This document shows positions 1 to 8,414 of a DNA stretch of 41,147 nucleotides, in pieces. The notes below the pieces were generated by a model. It was given only the letters and a program-made list of their open reading frames with translations. It did no database searches and had not been told where the DNA came from. How positions within the stretch are numbered: position 1 is the first letter of the stretch; each line of letters opens with the position of its first letter. The translations under genes were made by a program, and so were the position numbers. The stretch covers positions 321-41,467 of the forward strand of contig DIBR01000061.1 of the NCBI GenBank assembly GCA_002415025.1. The letters are read 5' to 3'. This DNA is from Spongiibacteraceae bacterium UBA5047. Lineage in GTDB: Bacteria > Pseudomonadota > Gammaproteobacteria > Pseudomonadales > Spongiibacteraceae.

Positions 1-4
1 GCGC

Positions 5-1396
5 CTAGTACTTGTAGCTGTCAGGCTTGAAGGGGCCTTCCTGCTTGACGTTGATGTACTCGGCCTGGGCTGTGGTCAGACGGGTAATGACCCCGCCAAA
101 GCCGGCCACCATGTGTGCTGCCACTTCCTCGTCCAGCTTCTTCGGCAGTACTTCCACGCGCAATGCGGCGGCCTTCATTTCGGGCTCGAGGTTGGCGAAG
201 CGGCGCTCGTACAGGTAGATCTGCGCCAGAACCTGGTTGGCGAAGGAGCCGTCCATGATGCGCGACGGGTGGCCGGTGGCATTGCCCAGGTTCACCAGGC
301 GACCTTCAGACAGCAGAATCAGGTAGTCCTTGCTGTCAGCATCGCGAATGATTTTGTGAACCTGCGGCTTCACTTCTTCCCAAGTCCAGTTTTTGCGCAT
401 GTAGGCGGTGTCGATTTCGCTGTCAAAGTGACCGATGTTGCTAACCACGCAGCCGTTTTTCAGGTTCTTGAGCATGTTGGCGTCACAGACATTCACGTTG
501 CCGGTGGTGGTAACCACCAGGTCAGTTGTCTGGAGCAGGTCTTTATTGATGGACGCCTCGGTGCCATCGTTAACGCCGTCGATGTAGGGAGACACGACTT
601 CGTAGCCGTCCATACAGGCCTGCATCGCGCAGATTGGATCGATTTCGGTGACTTTAACAATCATGCCTTCCTGACGCAGGCTGGCGGCTGAACCCTTGCC
701 CACATCACCGTAGCCGATAACCAGTGCTTTCTTGCCGGACAGCAGGTGGTCGGTGCCGCGCTTGATCGCGTCGTTCAGGCTGTGGCGGCAGCCGTACTTG
801 TTGTCGTTCTTGGATTTGGTCACCGCATCGTTAACGTTGATTGCGGGTACTTTCAGCGAACCTTCTTCGAGCATCTCCAGCAGGCGGTGAACGCCCGTAG
901 TGGTCTCTTCAGAAATGCCGTGAATCTTGTCCAGCATGTGCGGGTATTTTTCGTGCAGAATCTGGGTCAAGTCGCCGCCGTCGTCCAGAATCATGTTGGC
1001 GTCCCATTCCTTGTCGCCCTGCAGAATAGTCTGCTCGATGCACCACCAGAATTCTTCCTCGGTTTCACCTTTCCAGGCGAACACGGGAATGCCGGCGGCG
1101 GCAATCGCAGCAGCAGCATGATCCTGGGTCGAGAAAATGTTGCACGAAGACCAGCGCACGTCCGCGCCCAGCTCGACCAGCGTTTCGATCAGTACGGCGG
1201 TCTGAATGGTCATGTGAATGCAGCCCATAATGCGGGCGTCTTTCAGTGGCTGGTCTGCTTTGTACTTGCTGCGCAGTGCCATCAGTGCCGGCATTTCGGT
1301 TTCGGCAATTTCAATTTCCTTGCGGCCCCAGGCGGCAAGGGAGATGTCGGCTACTTTGTAGTCGGAGAAATCTGTTTTAGCTGCAGTGGCAGTCAT
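5..1396 (-). CDS. ahcY: Adenosylhomocysteinase (SAH hydrolase)
   Basis: Cytosolic NAD-dependent enzyme that reversibly splits S-adenosylhomocysteine into adenosine and homocysteine, removing the inhibitory by-product of SAM-dependent methylation. The 463-residue product has the normal bacterial length and ends in the typical KPDSYKY-like tail. The NAD-binding glycine-rich loop GYGDVGKG lies at about 228-235, and the substrate-domain motif NIFSTQDHAAAAI at about 86-98. It is the last gene of a leftward run sahR-metK-ahcY, 100 bp downstream of metK, with a REP hairpin in the gap. The first ATG is used; a GAGGACAA-like ribosome site precedes it. No SAH riboswitch is visible upstream, so control is more likely through SahR. 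The stop codon lies just inside the window. Confidence 0.97.
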   Translation of the reverse strand: MTATAAKTDFSDYKVADISLAAWGRKEIEIAETEMPALMALRSKYKADQPLKDARIMGCIHMTIQTAVLIETLVELGADVRWSSCNIFSTQDHAAAAIAAAGIPVFAWKGETEEEFWWCIEQTILQGDKEWDANMILDDGGDLTQILHEKYPHMLDKIHGISEETTTGVHRLLEMLEEGSLKVPAINVNDAVTKSKNDNKYGCRHSLNDAIKRGTDHLLSGKKALVIGYGDVGKGSAASLRQEGMIVKVTEIDPICAMQACMDGYEVVSPYIDGVNDGTEASINKDLLQTTDLVVTTTGNVNVCDANMLKNLKNGCVVSNIGHFDSEIDTAYMRKNWTWEEVKPQVHKIIRDADSKDYLILLSEGRLVNLGNATGHPSRIMDGSFANQVLAQIYLYERRFANLEPEMKAAALRVEVLPKKLDEEVAAHMVAGFGGVITRLTTAQAEYINVKQEGPFKPDSYKY

Positions 1397-1434
1397 TGTG
1401 TTGTCCTCAATATATGTAGATTCGAAATCTTTTT

Positions 1435-1492
1435 GTAGGAGCCAGCCTTGCAGGCGAATGATTCAATCATCGCCTGCAGGGCTGGCTCCTAC
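1435..1492. repeat. REP-A inverted pair between metK and ahcY
   Basis: Two head-to-head copies of the GTAGGAGCC...GGCGAA palindromic repeat flank a spacer of about 10 bp and could pair into one long hairpin. It sits inside the metK-ahcY spacer, where it could act as an mRNA-processing, stabilising or attenuating structure. There is no U tract after it, so it is not a classic intrinsic terminator. Confidence 0.85.
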
Positions 1493-1496
1493 ACGA

Positions 1497-2705
1497 TTAA
1501 ACGGCGGCTTTCAGTGCCTCGGCTTTATCCGTTTTTTCCCAGCTAAAGGCCGTAGCAGTTTCCGTACGCTCCTTGCCGCCTTCCTTGAAGGTGTAGGTGT
1601 GCTCGTAAGGGTCGCGGCCAAAGTGTCCGTAGGCGGCAGTCGGTTGGTACATCGGGTGCAGCAGGTCGAGCATTTTGGTGATGCCGTAAGGGCGCAGGTC
1701 GAACACTTCACGCACGGCGGCGGAGAGCTTTTCTTCGCTGACTTTGCCGGTGCCGAAAGTATTGATAGACACGGATGTAGGCTCGGCTACGCCAATGGCG
1801 TAAGACACCTGAATTTCACAGCGTTCAGCCAGACCGGCGGCGACAATGTTTTTGGCAACATAACGGCCGGCATAAGCGGCGCTGCGATCAACCTTGGAGG
1901 GGTCTTTACCGGAGAAGGCGCCACCACCGTGACGGGCCATGCCGCCGTAAGTGTCGACAATGATCTTGCGACCGGTAACGCCGCAGTCACCAACCGGACC
2001 ACCGATAACAAAGTTGCCGGTCGGGTTGATGTGGTACTGGGTGCCAGCGTGCAGCAGTTCAGCGGGAAGAACGTTTTTGATGACTTCTTCCATAATGGCT
2101 TCGCGCAGGTCGGCTTGCGAGATTTCGGGGTTGTGCTGGGTAGACAGTACAACGGCGTCGATGGCCGCAGGCTTGCCGTTTTCGTAGCGCAGGGTTACCT
2201 GGCTCTTGGCATCCGGGCGCAGCCAGGACAACACGCCGTTCTTGCGCAGGTAGGCCTGACGCTCAACCAGACGGTGCGAGTAATACAGCGGCGCGGGCAT
2301 CAGTACGTCGGTGTCGTTGTTGGCGTAGCCAAACATAAGGCCCTGGTCGCCAGCGCCCTGATCTTCGGGCTTGGCGCGGTCAACACCCTGGTTAATATCA
2401 ACGGACTGTTTGCCAATGGCATTCAGAACCGCGCAGCTGGCACCATCGAAACCGACGTCAGAGCTGTTGTAACCAATACCGCTGATCACATCGCGAATGA
2501 TGTCTTCGAGATCAACGTAGCAGGAAGTCGTCACTTCACCGGCGACCACGGCCATGCCGGTTTTAACCAGTGTCTCAACGGCGACGCGCGCGTGTTTGTC
2601 GCGGGCGATAATCGCGTCGAGAACCGCATCAGAAATCTGGTCGGCCATTTTATCGGGATGCCCTTCAGAGACAGACTCTGAAGTAAACAGGGCGTATTCG
2701 GACAT
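1497..2705 (-). CDS. metK: S-adenosylmethionine synthetase
   Basis: Makes S-adenosylmethionine from methionine and ATP in the cytosol, feeding all cellular methylation. The signature motifs are present: GHPDK near the N terminus, GAGDQG in the middle and GGGAFSGKD in the C-terminal half. The reading frame extends 12 codons further upstream, but the ATG at 2705 is chosen because AAGAGGAAAA lies about 8 bases before it and the product then starts MSEYALFTSESVSEGHPDK, as in the family; this gives 402 residues. It lies 79 bp downstream of sahR on the same strand and upstream of ahcY, so the three genes probably form one SAM-cycle transcription unit. Confidence 0.97.
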   Translation of the reverse strand: MSEYALFTSESVSEGHPDKMADQISDAVLDAIIARDKHARVAVETLVKTGMAVVAGEVTTSCYVDLEDIIRDVISGIGYNSSDVGFDGASCAVLNAIGKQSVDINQGVDRAKPEDQGAGDQGLMFGYANNDTDVLMPAPLYYSHRLVERQAYLRKNGVLSWLRPDAKSQVTLRYENGKPAAIDAVVLSTQHNPEISQADLREAIMEEVIKNVLPAELLHAGTQYHINPTGNFVIGGPVGDCGVTGRKIIVDTYGGMARHGGGAFSGKDPSKVDRSAAYAGRYVAKNIVAAGLAERCEIQVSYAIGVAEPTSVSINTFGTGKVSEEKLSAAVREVFDLRPYGITKMLDLLHPMYQPTAAYGHFGRDPYEHTYTFKEGGKERTETATAFSWEKTDKAEALKAAV

Positions 2706-2784
2706 AGCGCTTTTCCTCTTGTAAATGCGACTTTTATTCAAGGTCGACTTGTCAAAAATAAAATAAAACCCGTTTATTGCGGAA

Positions 2785-3780
2785 TCAGGTGCGAGCCGGT
2801 TTTAAAAACTGCCGCACCTGAACCCGAAAACCGTTTTTCTGGGCCAGATACACCGATGGCCCTTCTTTCAATCCAACTTCTGCTGCCCAATCGCTGAGGT
2901 CGTCGGGGTTCAAACCCAGCCACAAATCGCCGCAAGCATCACGCGCCCAGCTCTGGTCGTGCGGGCAGAGGTCGGTCACGCTGAGCACTCCGCCGGGGCG
3001 CAGCCATTGTGCAGCGTCGGCGAGAATGTCAGCGGGCGAGGGTACGTGGTGCAATACCATATTGATCACCACACAGTCGGCGCTGTTATCGGCAATCTCG
3101 GCATGATGGGTATCGGCGAGCAGGAATTCGACATTTCCCAGGCCCTTGCTGGCGGCCGCCTGACGGGATTTTTCCAGCATGCTGCTGGCGTTGTCGACGG
3201 CGATGACGCGTGTATAACGCGAGGCCAGCTCGGGTAGAAACTCTCCTTCGCCGGGGCCAATTTCGATTGCCAGAGCGCCCTCGTGCTGAGTGCTGGCCAA
3301 CAGCTCGGCACTGCTGGCGCCATACAGGCTGTAGGCGACGATCTGTTCCTGCTGGCTGCGAAATTCACCCGCGTGTTCTTCAAAAAAGACTTTGGAGTTT
3401 TCGGCGCGCGCCTGATTGATCAAGGCCAGTTGCTGTTCGGCCTGCTGGTCCAGCGCGATAAGATTGGCGCTGGCCAGAATGGCAGATTGCAGTTCCGCAA
3501 GGGCTGGCAAGGCGGCCTTGTGGGCGCGGCGATAGAAAATGGTGCTGCCCTCGCGGCGCGTGGTGACCAGACCGGCAGTGGCCAGAATTTTAAGGTGGTG
3601 ACTCATGCCGGGCTGGCTGACGTCGAGGATCTGGCAGAGTTCCTGCACGGAAAAGGTATCGCGCCGCAGGATGCGCAAAACGGACAGGCGCAGCTGGTCC
3701 GCCGCTGCTTTGAGCAGGGCGGTGAGGGCGTCGCGGCAGTCGTTGGAGCCGACAATAGTCTGTAGCGCAGCTTCGGTCAT
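2785..3780 (-). CDS. sahR: ArsR-type regulator with methyltransferase-fold effector domain (SahR)
   Basis: Likely DNA-binding repressor of SAM-cycle genes that senses S-adenosylhomocysteine. Residues 20-90 form a winged helix of the ArsR family, with the recognition region VSQPGMSHHLKILATAGL at about 54-71. Residues 140-331 are a class I methyltransferase fold with motif I AIEIGPGEGEF at 171-181. This architecture matches SahR, described in Proteobacteria as an SAH-responsive repressor of ahcY, metK, metE/H and metF; the metK-ahcY neighbourhood supports that. An upstream in-frame extension to 3972 exists but runs through the AT-rich promoter and operator, so the ATG at 3780 (331 residues) is chosen. 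The ribosome site is weak. Assignment as an active methyltransferase is less likely but not excluded by sequence. Confidence 0.88.
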   Translation of the reverse strand: MTEAALQTIVGSNDCRDALTALLKAAADQLRLSVLRILRRDTFSVQELCQILDVSQPGMSHHLKILATAGLVTTRREGSTIFYRRAHKAALPALAELQSAILASANLIALDQQAEQQLALINQARAENSKVFFEEHAGEFRSQQEQIVAYSLYGASSAELLASTQHEGALAIEIGPGEGEFLPELASRYTRVIAVDNASSMLEKSRQAAASKGLGNVEFLLADTHHAEIADNSADCVVINMVLHHVPSPADILADAAQWLRPGGVLSVTDLCPHDQSWARDACGDLWLGLNPDDLSDWAAEVGLKEGPSVYLAQKNGFRVQVRQFLKPART

Positions 3781-3809
3781 GGTGGGGCAGTCTAGCAAGA
3801 TGCGGGCAA

Positions 3810-3829
3810 ATATCAAAATATTTTTATAT
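3810..3829. promoter_or_regulatory. Candidate SahR operator
   Basis: ATATCAAAATATTTTTATAT is a 20-bp palindrome with 9 of 10 base pairs symmetric, in an otherwise GC-rich genome. It lies 30-49 bp upstream of the sahR start in AT-rich DNA that also offers TATA-like -10 boxes. ArsR-family operators are typically AT-rich palindromes over the promoter, so autoregulation of the sahR-metK-ahcY unit is inferred. Promoter hexamers cannot be assigned with confidence. Confidence 0.7.
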
Positions 3830-4004
3830 AAGAAAATATGGATTGCTTTGTTTTTGTGCTGACCCTGCGTCTCATGGGCGCTCACGCGATTTGCCGTCAG
3901 CCCCGGAGTAGGGGAAAATGGCGCCTCTTTTTCTTCCGTGCCCGGGTTTTCGGTCGTTAGACCGTCAGCCAAAAGCCCGGTAAATGCTTACACAGGAGCC
4001 ATCA

Positions 4005-5999
4005 ATGCCCTCTCGCCGCGATCTCGCCAATGCCATCCGCGCCCTCAGTATGGATGCCGTACAACAGGCCAATTCCGGCCACCCCGGCGCCCCCATGGGT
4101 ATGGCCGATATCGCCGAGGTGCTGTGGCGAGACTTTCTCAAGCACAATCCGGGCAACCCGGAGTGGGCTAACCGCGACCGTTTTATCCTCTCCAACGGCC
4201 ACGGCTCCATGCTCCTGTATTCACTGCTGCACCTCAGCGGTTATGACCTATCTATCGATGATCTGAAAAATTTCCGCCAACTCCACGCCAAAACGCCGGG
4301 TCACCCCGAATACGGCTATGCGCCGGGAGTTGAAACTACCACCGGCCCGCTGGGGCAGGGTCTGGCGAATGCCGTGGGTATGGCGCTGGCAGAGAAAATC
4401 CTTGCCGCCCAGTTCAACCGCCCCGGCCACGATGTGGTTGATCACAACACCTACGTGTTTTTGGGCGATGGCTGCCTGATGGAAGGTGTTTCCCACGAGG
4501 CCTGTTCGCTGGCGGGAACGCTGGGGCTGGGCAAACTGGTTGCGATCTACGACGACAATGGCATCTCCATCGACGGGCATGTAGAGGGCTGGTTTACCGA
4601 CGATACCCCGGCGCGTTTTGAAGCCTACGGCTGGCATGTGGTGCGCAATGTTGACGGCCACGACAGCGAGGCCGTGAAAAAGGCCATAGAAGAAGCACGT
4701 AGCGTTACGGACAGGCCCAGCATGATCTGCGCCAAAACCGTCATCGGCTTCGGTTCGCCCAACAAAAAAGGCACCCACGATGTGCATGGCGCGCCGCTCG
4801 GTGCTGAAGAGATTGCCGCTTCCCGTGAATTTCTGAACTGGCCTCACGGCCCCTTCGAGGTGCCGGCGGATGTCTACGCCGACTGGAATGCCGGTGAACG
4901 TGGTGCCGCGCTGGAGTCTGAGTGGGATGCGCAGATGGCGGGTTATCGCAAGGCTCACCCGGATCTGGCAACCGAATTCGAGCGCCGCATGGCCGGCGAT
5001 CTGCCGGCAGATTTTGATGGCAAGGCACAGGCCCTGATTGACGAAGCCCAGGCGGCAGCGGAGAAAGTAGCGACCCGCAAGGCCTCGGAAAAAGCGCTGA
5101 ACGGCTTTGGCCCCTTTATGCCGGAACTGCTGGGCGGTTCTGCTGACCTGACCGGCTCCAACAACACCTGGTGGCAGGGTTGTACCCTGGTGTCTGCTGC
5201 CGAGCCCGGCGGTAACTACCTGTCTTACGGTGTGCGTGAATTCGGCATGGCGGCGGTGATGAACGGCGCGGCCCTGCACGGCGGCTTTATTCCTTACGGT
5301 GGCACCTTTTTAGTGTTCTCGGACTATGCCCGCAATGCTCTGCGCATGGCGGCGATCATGAAGCAGCGCAGCATCTTTGTGCTAACCCACGATTCCATCG
5401 GTTTGGGCGAAGACGGGCCGACCCACCAGCCGGTGGAGCATGTGCCGACCCTGCGACTGATTCCGAACATGAGTGTGTGGCGCCCCTGCGACGTGACCGA
5501 AACCGTTGCTGCCTGGCGCGCAGCGCTGACGCGTAACAGCGGCCCAACCTCGCTGGCGCTGACCCGTCAGGGTCTGGCACCGCAACAGCGCAGTGCCGGG
5601 CAGGTGGCCAATATCGCCAAGGGCGGCTATGTGCTGAGTGACTGTGAGGGTGAGCCGGAAGCCATCATTATTGCCACCGGCTCTGAAGTGCAACTGGCCA
5701 TGGAAGCCCAGGCCAAGTTGAGCGGCAAGCGCGTGCGCGTGGTGTCGATGCCGTCAACGGATGTCTTTGAGCAGCAGGATGCGGTCTACCGCGAGTCGGT
5801 ATTGCCGAGTCATATTCTGGCGCGGGTAGCCGTTGAAGCGGCTCACGTGGATTACTGGTACAAGTACGTCGGCCTGGATGGCCGCATCGTCGGCATGAAC
5901 AGCTTCGGCGAATCGGCGCCTGCCGGGGATCTCTTTAACCACTTCGACATTACCGCCGACGCGGTGGTGGCTGCAGTCGAGGACTGCCTGCCGGAATGA
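4005..5999 (+). CDS. tkt: Transketolase
   Basis: Thiamine-diphosphate enzyme of the non-oxidative pentose phosphate pathway; it moves two-carbon ketol units between sugar phosphates. The 664-residue product has the usual length. Visible marks are the N-terminal ANSGHPGAPMGMAD substrate region, the ThDP/metal motif GDGCLMEGVSHEA, and the central HDSIGLGEDGPTHQPVEH segment. The ATG at 4005 is chosen over one seven codons upstream because ACAGGAG precedes it by six bases and the product begins MPSRRDLANAIRALSMDA. Its stop overlaps the next start (ATGA), indicating translational coupling with epd. Its promoter should lie in the 224-bp gap shared with the divergent sahR. Confidence 0.96.
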   Translation: MPSRRDLANAIRALSMDAVQQANSGHPGAPMGMADIAEVLWRDFLKHNPGNPEWANRDRFILSNGHGSMLLYSLLHLSGYDLSIDDLKNFRQLHAKTPGHPEYGYAPGVETTTGPLGQGLANAVGMALAEKILAAQFNRPGHDVVDHNTYVFLGDGCLMEGVSHEACSLAGTLGLGKLVAIYDDNGISIDGHVEGWFTDDTPARFEAYGWHVVRNVDGHDSEAVKKAIEEARSVTDRPSMICAKTVIGFGSPNKKGTHDVHGAPLGAEEIAASREFLNWPHGPFEVPADVYADWNAGERGAALESEWDAQMAGYRKAHPDLATEFERRMAGDLPADFDGKAQALIDEAQAAAEKVATRKASEKALNGFGPFMPELLGGSADLTGSNNTWWQGCTLVSAAEPGGNYLSYGVREFGMAAVMNGAALHGGFIPYGGTFLVFSDYARNALRMAAIMKQRSIFVLTHDSIGLGEDGPTHQPVEHVPTLRLIPNMSVWRPCDVTETVAAWRAALTRNSGPTSLALTRQGLAPQQRSAGQVANIAKGGYVLSDCEGEPEAIIIATGSEVQLAMEAQAKLSGKRVRVVSMPSTDVFEQQDAVYRESVLPSHILARVAVEAAHVDYWYKYVGLDGRIVGMNSFGESAPAGDLFNHFDITADAVVAAVEDCLPE

Positions 6000-6988
6000 T
6001 CAGACTCGCGATCAACGGTTATGGTCGCATCGGGCGCTGCGTGCTGCGCGCCCTGTACGAATCCGAACATCGCCAGCGCATGCAGATTGTGGCGATCAAC
6101 GAGCCCGCTGATCTCGCCACTATCATGCATCTGACCAAGTACGACAGTACCCACGGCCGCTTTCCCGGCAAGGTGTCGGTGCGCGACCAGTCGCTGGTGG
6201 TTGATGGCGATCGCATTGCGGTGACGCATCACAGCGAGCTGTCTGAATTGAACTGGCACGGCGTGGACGTGGTGCTGGAGTGCAGCGGCTTTTTTGATAG
6301 CCGCGATGCATTGGCGACACACATTGAGCAGGGGGCTAATTACGCTCTGCTGTCTCAGCCGGGCGAGCAGGATATTCCGGCCGTGGTTTTTGGTATCAAC
6401 GAAGAACAGTTATCGCCGGATGTGCTGATCGCCTCGGCTGCATCCTGTACCACCAACTGCATCGTGCCGGTTATTGATGTACTGCACCGCGCCTTTGGCA
6501 TTGAGTCCGGTACGATCACCACCATCCACTCGGCGATGAATGACCAGCCGGTGCTGGACGCCTATCACAACACCGATTTGCGCAAGACCCGCTCGGCGGG
6601 GCTGTCAATGATTCCGGTGGATACCGGCCTGGCCGTCGGGATCGGCCGCATCCTGCCGGAACTCGACGGGCGCTTTGCCGCGCGGGCGCTGCGGATTCCC
6701 ACGCATAATGTGTCGGCGATGGAATTGACCTTGCAATGTCGCAGCGAACTCAGTGTTGATGCCGTGAACCGGGCGCTGTTGGCCGCCTCCGAGAACCGCC
6801 TCTCAGGCTTGATGGGAGTCAGCAACGAGCCGCTGGCCTCCTGCGATTTTAACCACGATCCACGCTCGGGCATTGTCGATGCGGGCCAAACCCGCGTGAG
6901 TGGCCAACTGGCGAATGTGCTGGTGTGGTTTGACAACGAATGGGGCTACGCCAATCGCATGCTGGATGTGGTTGGGGCCTGGGTTTGA
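5996..6988 (+). CDS. epd: Erythrose-4-phosphate dehydrogenase (GAPDH family)
   Basis: Probably oxidises D-erythrose 4-phosphate to 4-phosphoerythronate, the first step of pyridoxal phosphate synthesis in many gammaproteobacteria; it belongs to the GAPDH superfamily. The NAD fold starts INGYGRIGR (7-14). The catalytic cysteine is C151 in SAASCTTNC and the paired histidine H178 in TTIHSAMND. Epd-like traits are AINE at 33-36, where glycolytic GAPDH has an Asp, and the MNDQPVLDAYHNTDLRKTRS stretch. The tkt-epd-pgk-fba order also favours Epd. A glycolytic role cannot be fully excluded. The start overlaps the tkt stop by four bases. Confidence 0.88.
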   Translation: MIRLAINGYGRIGRCVLRALYESEHRQRMQIVAINEPADLATIMHLTKYDSTHGRFPGKVSVRDQSLVVDGDRIAVTHHSELSELNWHGVDVVLECSGFFDSRDALATHIEQGANYALLSQPGEQDIPAVVFGINEEQLSPDVLIASAASCTTNCIVPVIDVLHRAFGIESGTITTIHSAMNDQPVLDAYHNTDLRKTRSAGLSMIPVDTGLAVGIGRILPELDGRFAARALRIPTHNVSAMELTLQCRSELSVDAVNRALLAASENRLSGLMGVSNEPLASCDFNHDPRSGIVDAGQTRVSGQLANVLVWFDNEWGYANRMLDVVGAWV

Positions 6989-7145
6989 GGCAAGTACCGA
7001 GCCGAAGTGGTGTGAGAGTGTGAATATTTGCATGGCCAGTTGTGAGTAATTTCGATGCAATGCGCGTCGGATGATGCACTAACGATTTTGGCGTCCGGCG
7101 TTTAGAGTTCGGCCCCGATTATTAAACACTGAGGAAAGACAAGGA

Positions 7146-8315
7146 ATGACCCTTTCAGTACTGAAAATGAGCGACCTCGATCTGGCAGGCAAGCGCGTGC
7201 TGATCCGTGAGGATCTCAATGTGCCCATCAAAGACGGTGCGGTAAGCTCCGATGCCCGCATCCGGGCGGCGATACCCACACTGAAGCTCGCGCTGGAGCA
7301 GCAGGCGCGGGTGATGGTGATGTCGCATCTCGGGCGCCCGACAGAGGGCGAGTACAGCGAGGAATTTTCTCTCAAGCCTGTTGCGGCAAAGCTGGGTGAG
7401 CTGCTGGGCTGCCCGGTGGAAGTCATCAGGGACTGGCAGGGCGGTGTAAACATCGACAAGGGTCAGATTGCCCTGCTCGAAAATGTGCGCTTTAACACCG
7501 GCGAGAAAAAAGACGCCGAAGAATTATCCGAGGCCTACGCCTCATTGTGTGATGTGTTTGTGATGGACGCCTTCGGCACCGCTCATCGCGCTCAGGCCTC
7601 TACCCACGGCGTGGCGCGCTTTGCACCGGTAGCCTGCGCCGGCCCGCTGCTCGTCGACGAACTGGAAAACCTGGAAAAGGCCCTGCGCGAACCGGCGCGG
7701 CCCATGGTGGCCATTGTGGGTGGCTCCAAAGTGTCAACCAAACTGACGGTGCTCGAAACCCTGTCTGACAAGGTGGATCAACTGGTGGTGGGTGGCGGTA
7801 TCGCCAATACCTTTATGGCAGCGTCCGGTTTGAACGTGGGCAATTCACTGTGCGAGCATGACCTGATTCCCAATGCCAAAGCGTTGATGGACAAGTGCGA
7901 TATTCCGATACCGACCGATGTTATTACCGGTAAAAAGTTTGACGAGAAAGAGCCTGCAACACTGCGCCCAGCTTACAACGTGGGCGATGACGATATGATT
8001 TTCGATATCGGCCCGGTGACAGCGGCCTGTCTGGCTGAAATTCTGAAGCAGGCGGGTACCATTATCTGGAACGGACCCGTGGGCGTGTTCGAATTTGACC
8101 AGTTTGGCGACGGCACCGAAGCCATTGCCGAAGCGATTGCCGAGTCCGAAGCTTTCTCGATTGCCGGCGGCGGCGACACACTGGCGGCAATCGATAAATA
8201 CGGCATTGCCGATAAAGTGTCGTATATCTCCACCGGTGGTGGCGCGTTTCTGGAATATGTAGAGGGTAAAACGCTACCGGCGGTGGCAGTGCTGGAAGAG
8301 CGGGCGAAAGGCTAA
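7146..8315 (+). CDS. pgk: Phosphoglycerate kinase
   Basis: Interconverts 1,3-bisphosphoglycerate and 3-phosphoglycerate with ADP/ATP in glycolysis and gluconeogenesis. The 389-residue product has the N-terminal substrate motif KRVLIREDLNVPIKDG, the arginine-containing MVMSHLGRPTEG region, DAFGTAHRAQAST, and the C-terminal nucleotide motif SIAGGGDTLAAI. GAGGAAAGACAAGGA precedes the ATG at 7146; a second ATG seven codons later (MSDLDL) is possible. The 157-bp gap after epd leaves room for a separate promoter. A perfect REP hairpin separates it from fba. Confidence 0.96.
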   Translation: MTLSVLKMSDLDLAGKRVLIREDLNVPIKDGAVSSDARIRAAIPTLKLALEQQARVMVMSHLGRPTEGEYSEEFSLKPVAAKLGELLGCPVEVIRDWQGGVNIDKGQIALLENVRFNTGEKKDAEELSEAYASLCDVFVMDAFGTAHRAQASTHGVARFAPVACAGPLLVDELENLEKALREPARPMVAIVGGSKVSTKLTVLETLSDKVDQLVVGGGIANTFMAASGLNVGNSLCEHDLIPNAKALMDKCDIPIPTDVITGKKFDEKEPATLRPAYNVGDDDMIFDIGPVTAACLAEILKQAGTIIWNGPVGVFEFDQFGDGTEAIAEAIAESEAFSIAGGGDTLAAIDKYGIADKVSYISTGGGAFLEYVEGKTLPAVAVLEERAKG

Positions 8316-8321
8316 AACTGT

Positions 8322-8377
8322 GTAGGAGCCTGCCCTGCAGGCGAACCAAGTGATTCGCCTGCAGGGCAGGCTCCTAC
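8322..8377. repeat. REP-A perfect inverted pair between pgk and fba
   Basis: Two perfect 24-bp complementary arms, each GTAGGAGCC...GGCGAA, are separated by an 8-base loop CCAAGTGA. The RNA would fold into a very stable stem-loop seven bases after the pgk stop. There is no following T tract, so an mRNA 3'-end stabiliser or processing role between pgk and fba is more likely than intrinsic termination. Confidence 0.9.
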
Positions 8378-8414
8378 AGAAAACCGATTTTTTAAATACA
8401 CAGGGGTAAATACC

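Noticed and set aside
1397..1434. SAH riboswitch before ahcY
   Set aside because: The spacer is too short after the REP pair and shows no such structure; the SahR regulator explains control better.
1386..2681. Long open frame (431 codons) on the plus strand opposite metK
   Set aside because: It lies wholly antisense to metK, whose motifs are unmistakable, and its translation has no recognisable family features; it is an effect of high-GC codon bias.
4248..5279. Long open frame (343 codons) on the minus strand opposite transketolase
   Set aside because: Shadow of the tkt reading frame; no domain recognised.
8322..8377. Intrinsic terminator after pgk
   Set aside because: The stem is strong but made of two REP copies and has no T tract; reported as a repeat instead.
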